A stretch of DNA of 64,000 bases from an uncultured Flavihumibacter sp. (GCA_902168105.1 CABHOY010000045.1:124001-188000), one strand, 5' to 3'. Counted from the stretch's first letter, positions 18,162 to 27,518 are shown. Numbers and translations are program-made. Notes: a model not told the origin generated them from the letters alone.

Positions 18162-18190
18162 GTCCTGTCTCGTATCATGCGGGACAGGAC
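18162..18190 (+). terminator. Hairpin after queA
   Basis: GTCCTGTCTC (18162-18171) pairs with GGGACAGGAC (18181-18190), with one G-U pair. It lies between the queA stop and the ispD start, which argues for the later ispD start at 18210. Confidence 0.65.
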
Positions 18191-18209
18191 TATTCATGTA
18201 AGGCCATTT

Positions 18210-18893
18210 ATGGAACAACGTAATAAGATAGCGATCATAGTTGCCGGTGGTTCAGGCTCCCGTATGGGAAGCACTATTCCCAAACAGTTCCTGGAGCTGT
18301 CGGGAAAGCCTGTATTATGGCATACGGTGAACGCATTTGTGAGTGCTTTCAGTGATATGCAGATCGTACTGGTATTGCCGGAAGTACATTTCGGATATGT
18401 TGAGCCCTGGCTGCATGAATTTAACGGAAACGGTCAGATCACCCTGATAAAAGGAGGGGAGACGCGTTTTCATTCTGTGAAGAATGGTTTACAGGAAGTG
18501 AAAACACCATCAGTTGTGTTTGTACACGATGGCGTACGTCCGCTGATCAGTACTTCGCTGATCCGTACCTGTTATGAAACGGCTTTGACAAAAGGAAGCG
18601 CTATTCCTGTCATCGATATGAAAGATAGCGTACGGCAGGTGGAAGGAGAAGAGAATAAAGCGGTAAACCGTGAACAGTTCAAAATTATACAGACGCCCCA
18701 AACATTTTTGTCGGAGTGGCTATTGCCTGCATTTGACCTGCCTTACGATCCGTTATTTACGGATGAAGCGACAGTAGTAGAGCGGCAGGGACATCGTGTA
18801 CACCTGGTACCCGGAGAAGAAGCCAATATAAAGATCACGCGCCCGCTTGATCTGACAATTGCCAGCGCATTATTGAAAGAAAAAGATCTATAA
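18210..18893 (+). CDS. ispD: 2-C-methyl-D-erythritol 4-phosphate cytidylyltransferase
   Basis: MEP-pathway enzyme that makes CDP-methylerythritol from MEP and CTP. The preferred start MEQRNKIAIIVAGG at 18210 gives 227 aa; a longer frame from 18153 would run through the queA hairpin. The CTP-binding loop is VAGGSGSRMGSTIPKQFL. HDGVRPLIS and the C-terminal GEEANIKITRPLDLTIA are family signatures. It ends directly against the stop codon of the opposite-strand oxidoreductase, with no gap. Confidence 0.94.
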   Translation: MEQRNKIAIIVAGGSGSRMGSTIPKQFLELSGKPVLWHTVNAFVSAFSDMQIVLVLPEVHFGYVEPWLHEFNGNGQITLIKGGETRFHSVKNGLQEVKTPSVVFVHDGVRPLISTSLIRTCYETALTKGSAIPVIDMKDSVRQVEGEENKAVNREQFKIIQTPQTFLSEWLLPAFDLPYDPLFTDEATVVERQGHRVHLVPGEEANIKITRPLDLTIASALLKEKDL

Positions 18894-19877
18894 TTATTGA
18901 GCTACGTCTGAAGACAGGCTCTTGTTGATCTTTGACAGGATCTGGTGGGCAACTTCCATTGCCTGTAATCCGTCTATAGCATTAACAGGAACCGGTTTAT
19001 TCAGGAGGATACTATCACGGAACAGTTCCAGTTCCATGCGGATAGCGTTTACCTGTTTGATCTCCGGATTATCGATAGCGATGGTCTTTTTACCGGAATT
19101 GGTGTCAATATCCAGTGTAAACAGTCCTTCATCTTCCGGAGTTTTCAGTTTGATGATCTCCGTCTTTTTGTCGAGGAAGTCGATACCGATATAGGCATCT
19201 TTCTGGAAGAGACGCATTTTACGCATTTTCTTCAGGGAGATGCGGCTGGACGTCAGGTTAGCTACGCAGCCATTATGGAACTCTATCCTTACGTTCGCAA
19301 TGTCGGGCGTATCGCTCATGACGGCAACGCCACTGGCAGAGATACGGTTGACGGTGGATTGTACGATGCTCAGGATGATGTCAATGTCGTGGATCATCAG
19401 GTCGAGGATCACACTTACATCTGTGCCTCGGGGATTGAATTCAGCCAGGCGATGCACTTCAATGAACATGGGTTTCAGTTCATGTCCTTTGAGGGCAAGG
19501 AAGGCCGGATTAAAGCGTTCTACGTGGCCTACCTGGAATTTGATGTTGGCTTCTTCCACCAGCTTCACCAGTGTTTTGGCCTCTTCCATAGTATTGGTCA
19601 TAGGCTTTTCCACAAAGATGTGTTTACCGTTGCGGATAGCCTGTTCACATAATTTGAAGTGTTGCGTAGTAGGAGCGATGATATCTATCGCGTCTGATGC
19701 TTGTATCAATTCTTCCGCGGAGGCGAATCTCGGAATCTGGTACTGTTGAGCTACACTGTCGGCGTTTGCATTACCTGGATCAAAAAAGCCGACTATTTCT
19801 ACGTCTTTCATCGTGGCCCATTGGGATAGATGTATCTTGCCCAGGTGCCCCACACCGAAGATTCCTATTTTGAGCAT
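18894..19877 (-). CDS. Gfo/Idh/MocA-family oxidoreductase
   Basis: NAD(P)-dependent sugar or inositol-type dehydrogenase of unknown substrate. The start at 19877 (MLKIGIFGVGHLGKIHL) gives 327 aa; a longer frame from 19973 overlaps radC and is rejected. GIFGVGHLGKIH is the Rossmann loop, HIFVEKPMTNTMEEAK the conserved Glu-Lys-Pro, and DLMIHDIDIILSIV the catalytic histidine region. It sits 62 bp downstream of radC on the same strand. Confidence 0.9.
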   Translation of the reverse strand: MLKIGIFGVGHLGKIHLSQWATMKDVEIVGFFDPGNANADSVAQQYQIPRFASAEELIQASDAIDIIAPTTQHFKLCEQAIRNGKHIFVEKPMTNTMEEAKTLVKLVEEANIKFQVGHVERFNPAFLALKGHELKPMFIEVHRLAEFNPRGTDVSVILDLMIHDIDIILSIVQSTVNRISASGVAVMSDTPDIANVRIEFHNGCVANLTSSRISLKKMRKMRLFQKDAYIGIDFLDKKTEIIKLKTPEDEGLFTLDIDTNSGKKTIAIDNPEIKQVNAIRMELELFRDSILLNKPVPVNAIDGLQAMEVAHQILSKINKSLSSDVAQ

Positions 19878-19939
19878 GTTACTATTTGATAATAAAATAA
19901 TTGCGAATGTAAGGAAAAAGAGATGATTATATACAAAAG

Positions 19940-20650
19940 TTATATAATGAAACGCTCTTCTACCATACTGCAATAACCGGCCTCAGACACTATGATGTGG
20001 TCCAGCATTGTCATATTCAGCAAATGGCCGGCCTGCTGGATTTGTTTCGTGATAGCGATATCGGCTTTGCTTGGACGTAAATTGCCGGAAGGATGGTTGT
20101 GGCAAAGCAAGATCTGTGTGGCGCCCAGGTGTAATGCGCCCTGGTAAATGAGCCTGACATCTACTATCGTACCGGTTACTCCGCCGATACTAAGACAGCG
20201 ATGTTGTATTACACGGCTGGCATTGTTAAGGTAAAGCACATGAAATGATTCATGATTGGAGTCAGCTAATATTGGCTTAAAATAAAGTGCTGCTTCAGCA
20301 CCACTGCGGATGGTCTTTTTAACATGCATATAGCCGGCCTGCCTGCGCCGCGCCAGTTCCATTGAGGCGACTATAGTGCACGCTTTTGCAATGCCGATGC
20401 CTGGTATTTCTTTCAGCTGCTGGATATTCAGTTTGCCCATTTCGCTGAGATTATTGGAAGAGGCCCGTAATATTTCCTGGGCAAGTTCAAGGGCTGACTT
20501 CTTACCGTGGCCATTATTAAGCAGGATAGCCAACAATTCTGCATCGCTTAAAGCTGCAGAGCCCTTATTGATCAGTTTTTCCCGTGGCTGGTCATCGACA
20601 GCCCAATGTTTGATGGGAACGTGGTTTTGCGGATTAACTATTACTGTCAT
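19940..20650 (-). CDS. radC: RadC family JAB-domain protein
   Basis: 236 aa. An N-terminal helix-hairpin-helix part (LKEIPGIGIAKACTIVASMELARR) is followed by a JAB/MPN metalloprotease-like domain with the motif LLCHNHPSGNLRPSKADI, where two His and an Asp can bind zinc. The early segment EKLINKGSAALSDAELLAILL is typical. Named for DNA repair, but its true function is unsettled in the literature. Confidence 0.93.
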   Translation of the reverse strand: MTVIVNPQNHVPIKHWAVDDQPREKLINKGSAALSDAELLAILLNNGHGKKSALELAQEILRASSNNLSEMGKLNIQQLKEIPGIGIAKACTIVASMELARRRQAGYMHVKKTIRSGAEAALYFKPILADSNHESFHVLYLNNASRVIQHRCLSIGGVTGTIVDVRLIYQGALHLGATQILLCHNHPSGNLRPSKADIAITKQIQQAGHLLNMTMLDHIIVSEAGYCSMVEERFII

Positions 20651-20861
20651 TTTGCTAAGAATATTAGCAAATATATTCCTTCCTCCCGAATTTTTTCACT
20701 TCCCCCAATTTTAATTTAAATTACATATCCAATAAGGCACTCAGTGCGATCTGTGAATGTAAGATATTGTAAATAACCGCGTTATCTATTGATTAAATAG
20801 TAGAATCGTTTACTGTCAGGCATAATGCCTAAAAAAATCAGAATACGTACTTCAAAAAGCA

Positions 20862-20869
20862 TAGTTTTG
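20862..20869 (+). promoter_or_regulatory. Putative -7 element before prs
   Basis: TAGTTTTG fits TAnnTTTG and ends 20 bp before the prs start codon. A clear -33 TTG is not visible at the expected distance. The 239-bp gap between radC and prs shows no other clear signal. Confidence 0.4.
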
Positions 20870-20889
20870 CAACCTCTTTCTTATAATCC

Positions 20890-21834
20890 ATGCAACCATC
20901 AGTAAAAATTTTCACAGGGAACAGTAATACGGCTCTTGCAGAAAAAATTGCAAAGCGTTACGGTAACGGTCTTGGTAAGCTGACCATTCAGAAGTTCAGC
21001 GATGGCGAGTTCCAGCCAATTTATATGGAAAGTATCCGTGGCGATTATGTTTTCCTGATACAAAGCACCAATGCTCCTTCAGATAACCTCATGGAGCTAT
21101 TGATGATGATCGATGCTGCTAAAAGAGCATCTGCAGGTTACATTACCGCTGTGATACCATATTTTGGTTTCGCCAGGCAGGACAGGAAGGACAAGCCGAG
21201 GGTAGCTATCGCGTCCAAGCTGGTAGCTAACCTGTTAACTTCTGCAGGCGCTAACAGGGTGATAACTATGGACTTACATGCTCCGCAGATCCAGGGTTTC
21301 TTCGACATTCCGGTAGATCACCTGGACAGCTCCGCAATTTTCATCCCCTACATTGAGAATTTAAAGCTGGAAAATCTTACCTTTGCGTCCCCTGACGTGG
21401 GTAGCACAAACAGGGTAAGGGAAGTAGCGGCCTATTTCAATGCTGAAATGGTGATCTGCGACAAGCACCGTAAACGTGCAAATGAGATTGCTTCCATGGT
21501 GGTGATAGGCGAGGTAAGGGACAGGGACGTTGTATTGATAGATGACATCTGCGACACAGCAGGTACATTGACCAAAGCAGCTAACCTGTTGAAAGAGAAG
21601 GGCGCAAGAAGTGTACGTGCATTTTGTACACACCCGGTATTGAGTGGTAAGGCTTTCGAGAATATCGAAAACTCTGTGCTGGAAGAGCTGGTGATCTGTG
21701 ATACGATCCCGTTGAAACAGCAGAGTCCAAAGATCAAGGTGATCAGTGTTGCCGACCTCTTTGCAGTAGCTATCCGGAATATGCACGAAAACAGGTCCAT
21801 CACAAACCTGTTCGTTCATAGTCACAGGCGGTAA
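20890..21834 (+). CDS. prs: Ribose-phosphate pyrophosphokinase
   Basis: Makes PRPP from ribose 5-phosphate and ATP for purine, pyrimidine, His and Trp synthesis. 314 aa. SDGEFQPIYMESIRGDYVF, YFGFARQDRKDKPRVAI (ATP loop), MDLHAPQIQGFFDIPVDHL and the PRPP loop VVLIDDICDTAGTLTKAA are all present and intact. It is followed 39 bp later by rplY, the same order as in many bacteria. Confidence 0.97.
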   Translation: MQPSVKIFTGNSNTALAEKIAKRYGNGLGKLTIQKFSDGEFQPIYMESIRGDYVFLIQSTNAPSDNLMELLMMIDAAKRASAGYITAVIPYFGFARQDRKDKPRVAIASKLVANLLTSAGANRVITMDLHAPQIQGFFDIPVDHLDSSAIFIPYIENLKLENLTFASPDVGSTNRVREVAAYFNAEMVICDKHRKRANEIASMVVIGEVRDRDVVLIDDICDTAGTLTKAANLLKEKGARSVRAFCTHPVLSGKAFENIENSVLEELVICDTIPLKQQSPKIKVISVADLFAVAIRNMHENRSITNLFVHSHRR

Positions 21835-21873
21835 AAACAAGCATTATTTATAACAATCATAAATGTTTAATCA

Positions 21874-22455
21874 ATGAAATCGATAACAATCGAAGGACAA
21901 CTCAGGAGCGAATTTGGCAAAAAAGCCACCCGCCAGGTACGTTCTGAGGGACAAGTGCCTTGTGTTATTTACGGGGGTGCGGAAACCGTAAACTTTTCAG
22001 CTCCGGCTGTAGCTTTCAAAAATCTGATCTACACACCTGATTTTCAGCTGGCTGAAATCAAATTGGGTGCTAAGACTTACAGATGTGTATTGAAAGACAA
22101 ACAATTTGACACTGTTACAGACGAACTGGCACACATCGACTTCCTGGAACTGGTAGAAGATAAACCTGTTGCTGTTACCCTGCCAATCAGAATTACCGGT
22201 CAGTCCGAAGGTGTTAAAGCCGGTGGTAAACTGGTAGTAAAGATCAAGGCGCTGAAAGTAAAAGCACTGCCTAAACACCTGCGTGAGAACATCGAAGTGA
22301 ATATCGACAACCTGGAACTGAACGGTAACATCCGTGTAGAAGATGTGGTTGCTGAGAACATCGAGATCCTGAACTCTCCGCGTATTCCTATCGCTTCCGT
22401 AGTAATGACCCGTCAGCTGCGTCAGGAAGAAGCTCAGGACGCTAAAAAGAAATAG
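21874..22455 (+). CDS. rplY: 50S ribosomal protein L25 (CTC type)
   Basis: 193-aa two-domain L25/Ctc protein that binds 5S rRNA. It opens with MKSITIEGQLRSEFGKKATRQ, contains VPCVIYGG, and the second domain includes VTLPIRITGQSEGVKAGGKL. The C-terminal tail is acidic then lysine rich. A terminator lies 20 nt after its stop. Confidence 0.95.
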   Translation: MKSITIEGQLRSEFGKKATRQVRSEGQVPCVIYGGAETVNFSAPAVAFKNLIYTPDFQLAEIKLGAKTYRCVLKDKQFDTVTDELAHIDFLELVEDKPVAVTLPIRITGQSEGVKAGGKLVVKIKALKVKALPKHLRENIEVNIDNLELNGNIRVEDVVAENIEILNSPRIPIASVVMTRQLRQEEAQDAKKK

Positions 22456-22474
22456 TTTCTTCAGAATATTTTGC

Positions 22475-22513
22475 AAAAAGTCCCGTTCCGGCTCGTCCAG
22501 GATGGGACTTTTT
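22475..22513 (+). terminator. Terminator after rplY
   Basis: AAAAAGTCCC (22475-22484) pairs with GGGACTTTTT (22504-22513), giving a T-rich end. It separates the prs-rplY unit from pth. Confidence 0.85.
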
Positions 22514-22601
22514 CTATTTTTGCCGTGCATTACGTTCTGCTGCTCTTCGTATGTATACAGGAGTGGGCGTAATACAGGTCTGGTAATAAAATTGTAATCC
22601 G

Positions 22602-23177
22602 ATGAAATACCTGATAGTAGGATTAGGTAATATAGGTGCAGAATACGAACATACACGCCATAACATAGGGTTTGACATCGCAGATGCTTTTGTGGAAAAG
22701 CACGGAGGCTCCTATCGGGCTGACAGGCTGGCCGATGTAGCAGAAGTGAAATGGAAAGGTCGCACCTTTGTGGTGATCAAGCCCACCACTTACATGAACC
22801 TGAGTGGCAAGGCTGTAAAGTACTGGATGGACAAGGAAAAAGTTCCGCTGGAAAATGTACTGGTATTAGTAGATGATCTGGCACTACCATTGGAAGTAAT
22901 ACGTCTCCGTGCAGGCGGCAGTGATGCCGGTCAGAACGGGCTGAAAAGTATTCAGGAATTGCTGGGCACTAATCAATATCCACGTTTGCGCTTTGGTATT
23001 GGAAATAACTTTCCCAAAGGCAGGCAGGTAGAATTTGTGTTAGGTAAGTGGAACAACGAGGAATGGGCTGTGGTGATGGCAAAGTTGGGGAAATGTGTAG
23101 AAGTGATCGAGAGTTTTGCCGCAGTTGGGTTGCCACGTACCATGAATATCTTTAATACCCTGGTCTATCCTTATTAG
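22602..23177 (+). CDS. pth: Peptidyl-tRNA hydrolase
   Basis: Recycles peptidyl-tRNA released by stalled ribosomes. 191 aa. Motifs are VGLGNIGAEYEHTRHNIGFDIAD (with the catalytic His), KPTTYMNLSGKAV, VLVDDLALPLEVIRLRAGGS and GQNGLKSI. The usual GSAGGHNGLKS appears in a slightly changed form, GSDAGQNGLKS, where the typical His is Gln. Confidence 0.93.
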   Translation: MKYLIVGLGNIGAEYEHTRHNIGFDIADAFVEKHGGSYRADRLADVAEVKWKGRTFVVIKPTTYMNLSGKAVKYWMDKEKVPLENVLVLVDDLALPLEVIRLRAGGSDAGQNGLKSIQELLGTNQYPRLRFGIGNNFPKGRQVEFVLGKWNNEEWAVVMAKLGKCVEVIESFAAVGLPRTMNIFNTLVYPY

Positions 23178-23240
23178 TAATAAATTTACGAAATCAGATA
23201 TGATCCGTTCATTTAACCTTAAAACCAAGAAACACCTGTC

Positions 23241-23852
23241 ATGAAAATTATTTGTGTCGGAAGAAATTACGCTGATCATGCAAAGGAACTGAAAAACGAG
23301 GTACCAACTGAACCAGTGATTTTCATGAAGCCGAAGAATGCATTGTTGCAGAACAACCATCCGTTTTACTATCCTGAATTTACCGACAATCTTCACTATG
23401 AATGTGAGTTGGTATTGCGTATCAGTAAAAACGGTAAACATATCCAGGAGAAATTTGCCGATAAGTATTATGACCAGATAGGCATCGGTATTGATTTCAC
23501 GGCCCGTGATCTGCAGGATAAACAAAAGCAGAAAGGGCTGCCATGGGAAATAGCAAAGGCATTTGATAACTCTGCAGTGGTGGGGCAGTTTATTCCCATT
23601 ACACCGGAGCTGGACAAAAAAGATATCAATTTCTGTCTCTACAAGAACAAGGAGATTGTGCAGCAGGGTAACACGAAGGACCTGTTGTTCTCTTTCGATT
23701 TTCTGATCGCCTACATCTCTAAGTTCTTCACCCTGAATATCGGAGACCTGGTATTTACCGGTACACCAGCTGGTGTGGGCCCGGTTGAGATAGGGGACTC
23801 GCTGGAGGCGTTTATTGAAAACGACAGTCTGCTGGAGTTTATGATAAAATAA
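23241..23852 (+). CDS. Fumarylacetoacetate hydrolase family protein
   Basis: 203 aa, the short single-domain FAH fold acting as hydrolase, decarboxylase or isomerase on acylpyruvate-like compounds. Metal-binding and catalytic segments are CVGRNYADHAKEL, EPVIFMKPKNALL, HYECELVLRI, IGIDFTARDLQDKQK and GDLVFTGTPAGVGPVEIGD. The true substrate cannot be told. Ends in a strong terminator. Confidence 0.92.
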   Translation: MKIICVGRNYADHAKELKNEVPTEPVIFMKPKNALLQNNHPFYYPEFTDNLHYECELVLRISKNGKHIQEKFADKYYDQIGIGIDFTARDLQDKQKQKGLPWEIAKAFDNSAVVGQFIPITPELDKKDINFCLYKNKEIVQQGNTKDLLFSFDFLIAYISKFFTLNIGDLVFTGTPAGVGPVEIGDSLEAFIENDSLLEFMIK

Positions 23853-23870
23853 TTACGGACATCTATAATG

Positions 23871-23909
23871 AACGCTTAACGCAGTATATCACATTCTGCG
23901 TTAAGCGTT
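23871..23909 (+). terminator. Terminator after the FAH-family gene
   Basis: AACGCTTAACGCAG (23871-23884) pairs perfectly with 23896-23909 and is followed by a run of T. Confidence 0.9.
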
Positions 23910-24098
23910 TTTTTATTTTATACGGGCAACAGTTTCCCTGCCGCATCATGCAGTACATTATTAGCTGGCAGAACTACTATCCGGGGAATTTAATCAGAGA
24001 ATTAAGAAGCTGGCAGATAGTTACGTCGACGACAGATTTGCGAATAGTTACTTCATGGTCAGGACCTACGGGTAGTCTTCAATTCATAGTGATAGCTC

Positions 24099-24533
24099 TC
24101 AGGGGATATTATTGTAGATCACATCGAGTATCCTGGTCAGTTCGGAATAATCACCTTCAGTTAATCCCGTCCATCCCGTCTTTCGCATCTCTAGTACCAA
24201 TGGTCTTACCTCCTTATATTTTTCATTGCCTTTGGGGGTCAGTTGAAGGAATACCTTACGGCGGTCTTGCGGGGAACCTTCCCTGACGACAAGTTCCTTT
24301 TTAACCAGCAATTCAATAATACGGGAAACAGTGGTAATATCCTTTGAAGTCAATCTGGCAAGCTCATTGTGTGTAATTTTCTTGTGCTTGTGAAGGTTTT
24401 CAACGAGTAACCACTGGTCTACGGTAATATCTTTTTTGTGGGCGTCAAAGGTTTTTTGCCAGTAATTCCGTATCCTTTTTAAGGTAGCGTCCAACTTAAA
24501 AAAAGACGGATTGCTTACAAAAGTATCAGTCAT
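24099..24533 (-). CDS. MarR-family transcriptional regulator
   Basis: 144 aa winged-helix repressor-type protein. The recognition segment is KITHNELARLTSKDITTVSRIIELLVKKELV followed by the wing REGSPQDRRKVFLQLTPKG, the classic MarR D-x-R motif. It is divergent from the fused E1 dehydrogenase gene with a 69-bp gap that contains a palindrome, so it most likely controls that gene and itself. Confidence 0.92.
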   Translation of the reverse strand: MTDTFVSNPSFFKLDATLKRIRNYWQKTFDAHKKDITVDQWLLVENLHKHKKITHNELARLTSKDITTVSRIIELLVKKELVVREGSPQDRRKVFLQLTPKGNEKYKEVRPLVLEMRKTGWTGLTEGDYSELTRILDVIYNNIP

Positions 24534-24555
24534 ATTTGTTAATTTGCAGTAGCAA

Positions 24556-24573
24556 TAGTTGTAGTAGCAACTA
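24556..24573. promoter_or_regulatory. Palindromic operator candidate between marR and the E1 gene
   Basis: TAGTTG-6 nt-CAACTA is an exact inverted repeat in the 69-bp divergent gap, the size and place expected for a MarR dimer site. A related half, TTGCAGTAGCAA, lies just to its left. Confidence 0.5.
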
Positions 24574-24602
24574 AAATAGTCTAACCACCAAAACGATCTT
24601 AC

Positions 24603-26732
24603 GTGTTTAAAGATAGTATAAGTGTACCAACTTTAAAAGCTGCTGTTCCCGGTAAGGAGCGGTCTTCCGGCAAGCAGGTAACACTACTAAAGGCTTACCG
24701 CTTCATGCGTCAGGCAGCTGAGATGGCGGCCACTTACGAAGCGAACCGCAATATCTGTAAATATGTACATTCTACTTCCCGGGGTCATGAAGCTATTCAG
24801 ATAGCAGCCGGTATGCAACTGAAACCATGGGATTATGCCACTCCTTATTACAGGGACGACAGCATGCTGCTGGCCATGGGGTTTACGCCTTATGAGCTGA
24901 TGCTGCAGCTACTGGCTAAAAGAGACGATACCGCTTCCGGCGGACGTTCCTATTACAGTCACCCCAGCAGTCTGGACGAAGAAAAACCCGTTATTCCGCA
25001 TCAGAGCAGTGCTACCGGCATGCAGGTGATCCCTGCTACGGGGATGGCGCAAGGCATCCGGTATCTGGAAAAAATAGGCGCTGCTTCTTTAAGAAAGGGT
25101 CCAAACGGGGAAGCTTCTATAGTACTTTGTTCACTTGGTGATGGCAGCGTAACGGAAGGAGAGGTGAGTGAGGCCTGGCAGAGTGCTGTATTATGGGAAC
25201 TACCCATCATATACCTCGTACAGGACAATGAATGGGGTATTTCTGCCAGTTCTGCCGAAACCCGGGTAATGGACGCCTATGAGTACGCGGCCGGCTTTAA
25301 GGGCATGGAGCGTATGCGTGTGGATGGCAGCAATTTCGAGGAATGTTTCAATGCTATGGGTGCCGCTATCAGTTATGTGCGTCAGGAGCGCAAGCCCATC
25401 CTTGTACATGCCTGTGTGCCTTTGTTAGGGCATCATACTTCGGGCGTACGGAAGGAATGGTACCGTACGGAAGAAGATCTGGCGCTGCATGCCGAAAAAG
25501 ATCCGATACCACTGTTACGTCAGCGGTTACTGGAGATAGGCGTGCAGGAGAAAGATCTGTCAGGAATAGAGTCAGACACCCCAAAATATATCAGTCTCGA
25601 ATTTGACCGGGCAAAAGAAGCATCCGACCCTGCTGCATCTTCAGTAGGCGACCATGTTTTTGCCCCGGCAGCTGTTACCGCTGAAAAAGGTAACAGGTTT
25701 CCGTCCAACAGTAATAAGGTCATGATGGTGGATGCCGCTCTGCACGCGGTAGAGGAGATCCTTCAACAGTTCCCCGAAGCTATCTTTTTTGGTCAGGACG
25801 TAGGTCGCCGGCTCGGAGGCGTATTCCGGGAGGCAGCTACGCTGGCGGAAAAATTTGGCGATAACAGGGTGTACAACACCGCCATCCAGGAAGCTTACAT
25901 CGTTGGTTCGACCGCCGGCCTTTCAGCTGTGGGCGTTAAGCCCATAGTAGAGATCCAGTTTGCTGACTATATTTATCCCGGCTTTAACCAGCTGGTGACC
26001 GAGATCTCCAAATCCTGTTACCTGAGCAATGGAAAGTTCCCCGTGCAGACACTCGTGCGCGTCCCTGTCGGTGCGTACGGTGGTGGTGGACCTTACCATT
26101 CCGGTAGCGTGGAATCCACCCTGCTCACCATCAAGGGCATCAAAGTGGTATATCCTTCTAATGCCGCTGATATGAAAGGTTTGATGAAGGCCGCCTTCCT
26201 TGATCCCAATCCCGTGGTTATGCTCGAGCACAAAGGGCTTTACTGGAGTAAAGTACCGGGTACTCAAGCCGCTATTACCGTGGAGCCGGATGCAGACTAT
26301 GTGATACCACTTGGCAAAGGAAGGATCGTTCAACAAGCCCATCCCCGTGATGTGAAAAAAGGTGATACGCTCTGCATTATCACTTACGGCATGGGCGTAT
26401 ACTGGGCACAGGCTGCAGCTGCAAATTTTCCTGGTCAGGTAGAGATCATCGATCTGCGTACGCTATTTCCGCTTGATGAAGATCTGATCTTTGCAACTGT
26501 TAAGAAGCACGGTAAAGTGCTTGTCTTAACAGAAGAGCAATTGAATAATTCATTTGCAGAAGCATTGGCTGGCCGCATTCAACGTGCATGTTTTAAATCG
26601 CTCGACGCCCCGGTGTTTACACTTGGAGCGCTGGATCTACCGGCAGTTCCGATCAATACTATATTAGAAAATGCGATGTTGCCAAATCCTGAAAAGGTAG
26701 CCGCAGCAATGAAAGAATTGTTGTCTTATTAA
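24603..26732 (+). CDS. Fused alpha-beta E1 component of a 2-oxoacid (branched-chain type) dehydrogenase
   Basis: 709 aa joining both E1 subunits in one chain. The alpha part (about 1-350) holds the thiamine diphosphate motif GDGSVTEGEVSEAW...DNEWGIS. The beta part (about 370-709) holds YNTAIQEAYIVGSTAGLSAVG and VEIQFADYIYPGFNQLV. The linker around 330-365 is less conserved in look. The likely start is a GTG at 24603 because the next ATG is over 30 codons in. No E2 or E3 gene is adjacent; it stands beside a MarR regulator. Confidence 0.92.
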   Translation: MFKDSISVPTLKAAVPGKERSSGKQVTLLKAYRFMRQAAEMAATYEANRNICKYVHSTSRGHEAIQIAAGMQLKPWDYATPYYRDDSMLLAMGFTPYELMLQLLAKRDDTASGGRSYYSHPSSLDEEKPVIPHQSSATGMQVIPATGMAQGIRYLEKIGAASLRKGPNGEASIVLCSLGDGSVTEGEVSEAWQSAVLWELPIIYLVQDNEWGISASSAETRVMDAYEYAAGFKGMERMRVDGSNFEECFNAMGAAISYVRQERKPILVHACVPLLGHHTSGVRKEWYRTEEDLALHAEKDPIPLLRQRLLEIGVQEKDLSGIESDTPKYISLEFDRAKEASDPAASSVGDHVFAPAAVTAEKGNRFPSNSNKVMMVDAALHAVEEILQQFPEAIFFGQDVGRRLGGVFREAATLAEKFGDNRVYNTAIQEAYIVGSTAGLSAVGVKPIVEIQFADYIYPGFNQLVTEISKSCYLSNGKFPVQTLVRVPVGAYGGGGPYHSGSVESTLLTIKGIKVVYPSNAADMKGLMKAAFLDPNPVVMLEHKGLYWSKVPGTQAAITVEPDADYVIPLGKGRIVQQAHPRDVKKGDTLCIITYGMGVYWAQAAAANFPGQVEIIDLRTLFPLDEDLIFATVKKHGKVLVLTEEQLNNSFAEALAGRIQRACFKSLDAPVFTLGALDLPAVPINTILENAMLPNPEKVAAAMKELLSY

Positions 26733-26759
26733 ATATTATAAACTTTTTAAGGGTTGCTC

Positions 26760-26790
26760 TTGGCTTTTACGAAAAGAGCTATTATCTTTG
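26760..26790 (+). promoter_or_regulatory. Promoter of tRNA-Met
   Basis: TTGG at 26760-26763 and TATCTTTG at 26783-26790 are 19 bp apart, a near-ideal Bacteroidota promoter. The mature tRNA begins 34 bp after the -7 box. Confidence 0.8.
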
Positions 26791-26824
26791 CACTCCCGTT
26801 TTGGACGAGTGGAACGGTGGAATT

Positions 26825-26898
26825 GGCGAGGTAGCTCAGGTGGTTAGAGCGCAGGATTCATAACCCTGAGGTCTCGGGTTCAACTCCCGATCTCGCTA
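26825..26898 (+). tRNA. tRNA-Met (anticodon CAT)
   Basis: A full cloverleaf can be drawn. The acceptor GGCGAGG pairs with TCTCGCT (G-U at both ends). The D-arm is GCTC/GAGC. The anticodon loop TTCATAA carries CAT, with one A-C mismatch closing the anticodon stem. The T-arm is TCGGG-TTCAACT-CCCGA. CCA is not encoded. The paired first base argues for an elongator tRNA, not the initiator; an Ile2 (lysidine) identity cannot be excluded by eye. Confidence 0.9.
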
Positions 26899-26906
26899 CG
26901 AAGATA

Positions 26907-26942
26907 AAAAAAGGCTTTCAGCAGACGCTGAAAGCCTTTTTT
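26907..26942 (+). terminator. Terminator of tRNA-Met
   Basis: AAGGCTTTCAGC (ending 26922) pairs with GCTGAAAGCCTT (starting 26927) around AGAC, extended by an A-tract and T-tract on either side. It ends the tRNA transcript 9 nt after the gene. Confidence 0.9.
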
Positions 26943-27170
26943 GTTTATTTAATCATTTTATTCAACATCATTATAGTCTTTCCCATCTGATCCCAACATG
27001 TATGATGACAAGCTTCACCGTCTTCAGATAGTTATCCGAAGCAATCTGTTTTCAATCTGGTGGTAAGGCCTTTTGGAACTCGCTGTGTGAGGTTCATCTG
27101 ATTTATTTATTTTTTTGAAAAAATACATCAAACACTGGCCAATATAGCTAGCCAAACAACGGATACTAAT

Positions 27171-27518
27171 TTACTTGCCTATAAAGTTTGCAATAACATT
27201 CACTCCAATATCTCTCGCCACATTAAATACCCATGAACCTAATTTTCTCAACGCACTAATCATAATTGTCCCATTTCGGATAGATGCCCCTTCTTCAGCC
27301 TGTATGATTGTCGATAAAGCAACTATCTGCGCATCGCCTTGTGGCTGAGATTGAATAGCACTTTTAAGTTTTATGATTTCTTCAAGCATCAAGTTATAAT
27401 CGTAATTCTCTGGTAAAGAAGTTACGTTGCCATAGTTAACAGCACCGCTTCCCACAGCACCGATTGCGGAATTGTTTATAGTTATTTTGTCTCCCATAAC
27501 TTCATCATGCTTACTCAT
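27171..27518 (-). CDS. Small adaptor-like protein of unknown function
   Basis: 115 aa. Residues 8-32 (GDKITINNSAIGAVGSGAVN) form a short Gly/Asn-rich stretch of the kind seen at the ends of effector-associated proteins in conflict systems (from memory of the pattern, not a search). The middle is helical (MLEEIIKLKSAIQS). The end SWVFNVARDIGVNVIANFIGK looks like an amphipathic helix. Its ATG overlaps the stop of the upstream gene (ATGA, 27515-27518), so the two are made together. Function unknown; defence role is inference from the location. Confidence 0.75.
   Translation of the reverse strand: MSKHDEVMGDKITINNSAIGAVGSGAVNYGNVTSLPENYDYNLMLEEIIKLKSAIQSQPQGDAQIVALSTIIQAEEGASIRNGTIMISALRKLGSWVFNVARDIGVNVIANFIGK

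Noticed and set aside
23948..24286. Open frames before and across the MarR gene, including a 36-residue stretch LAELLSGEFNQRIKKLADSY
   Set aside because: Too short and lacking a start; it overlaps a clear MarR gene on the other strand. It may be chance or a lost gene fragment.
26899..27170. Possible second copy of the tRNA-Met 3' end as an attachment site
   Set aside because: I could not see a direct repeat of the tRNA end at either side of the accessory island, so no att site is claimed.
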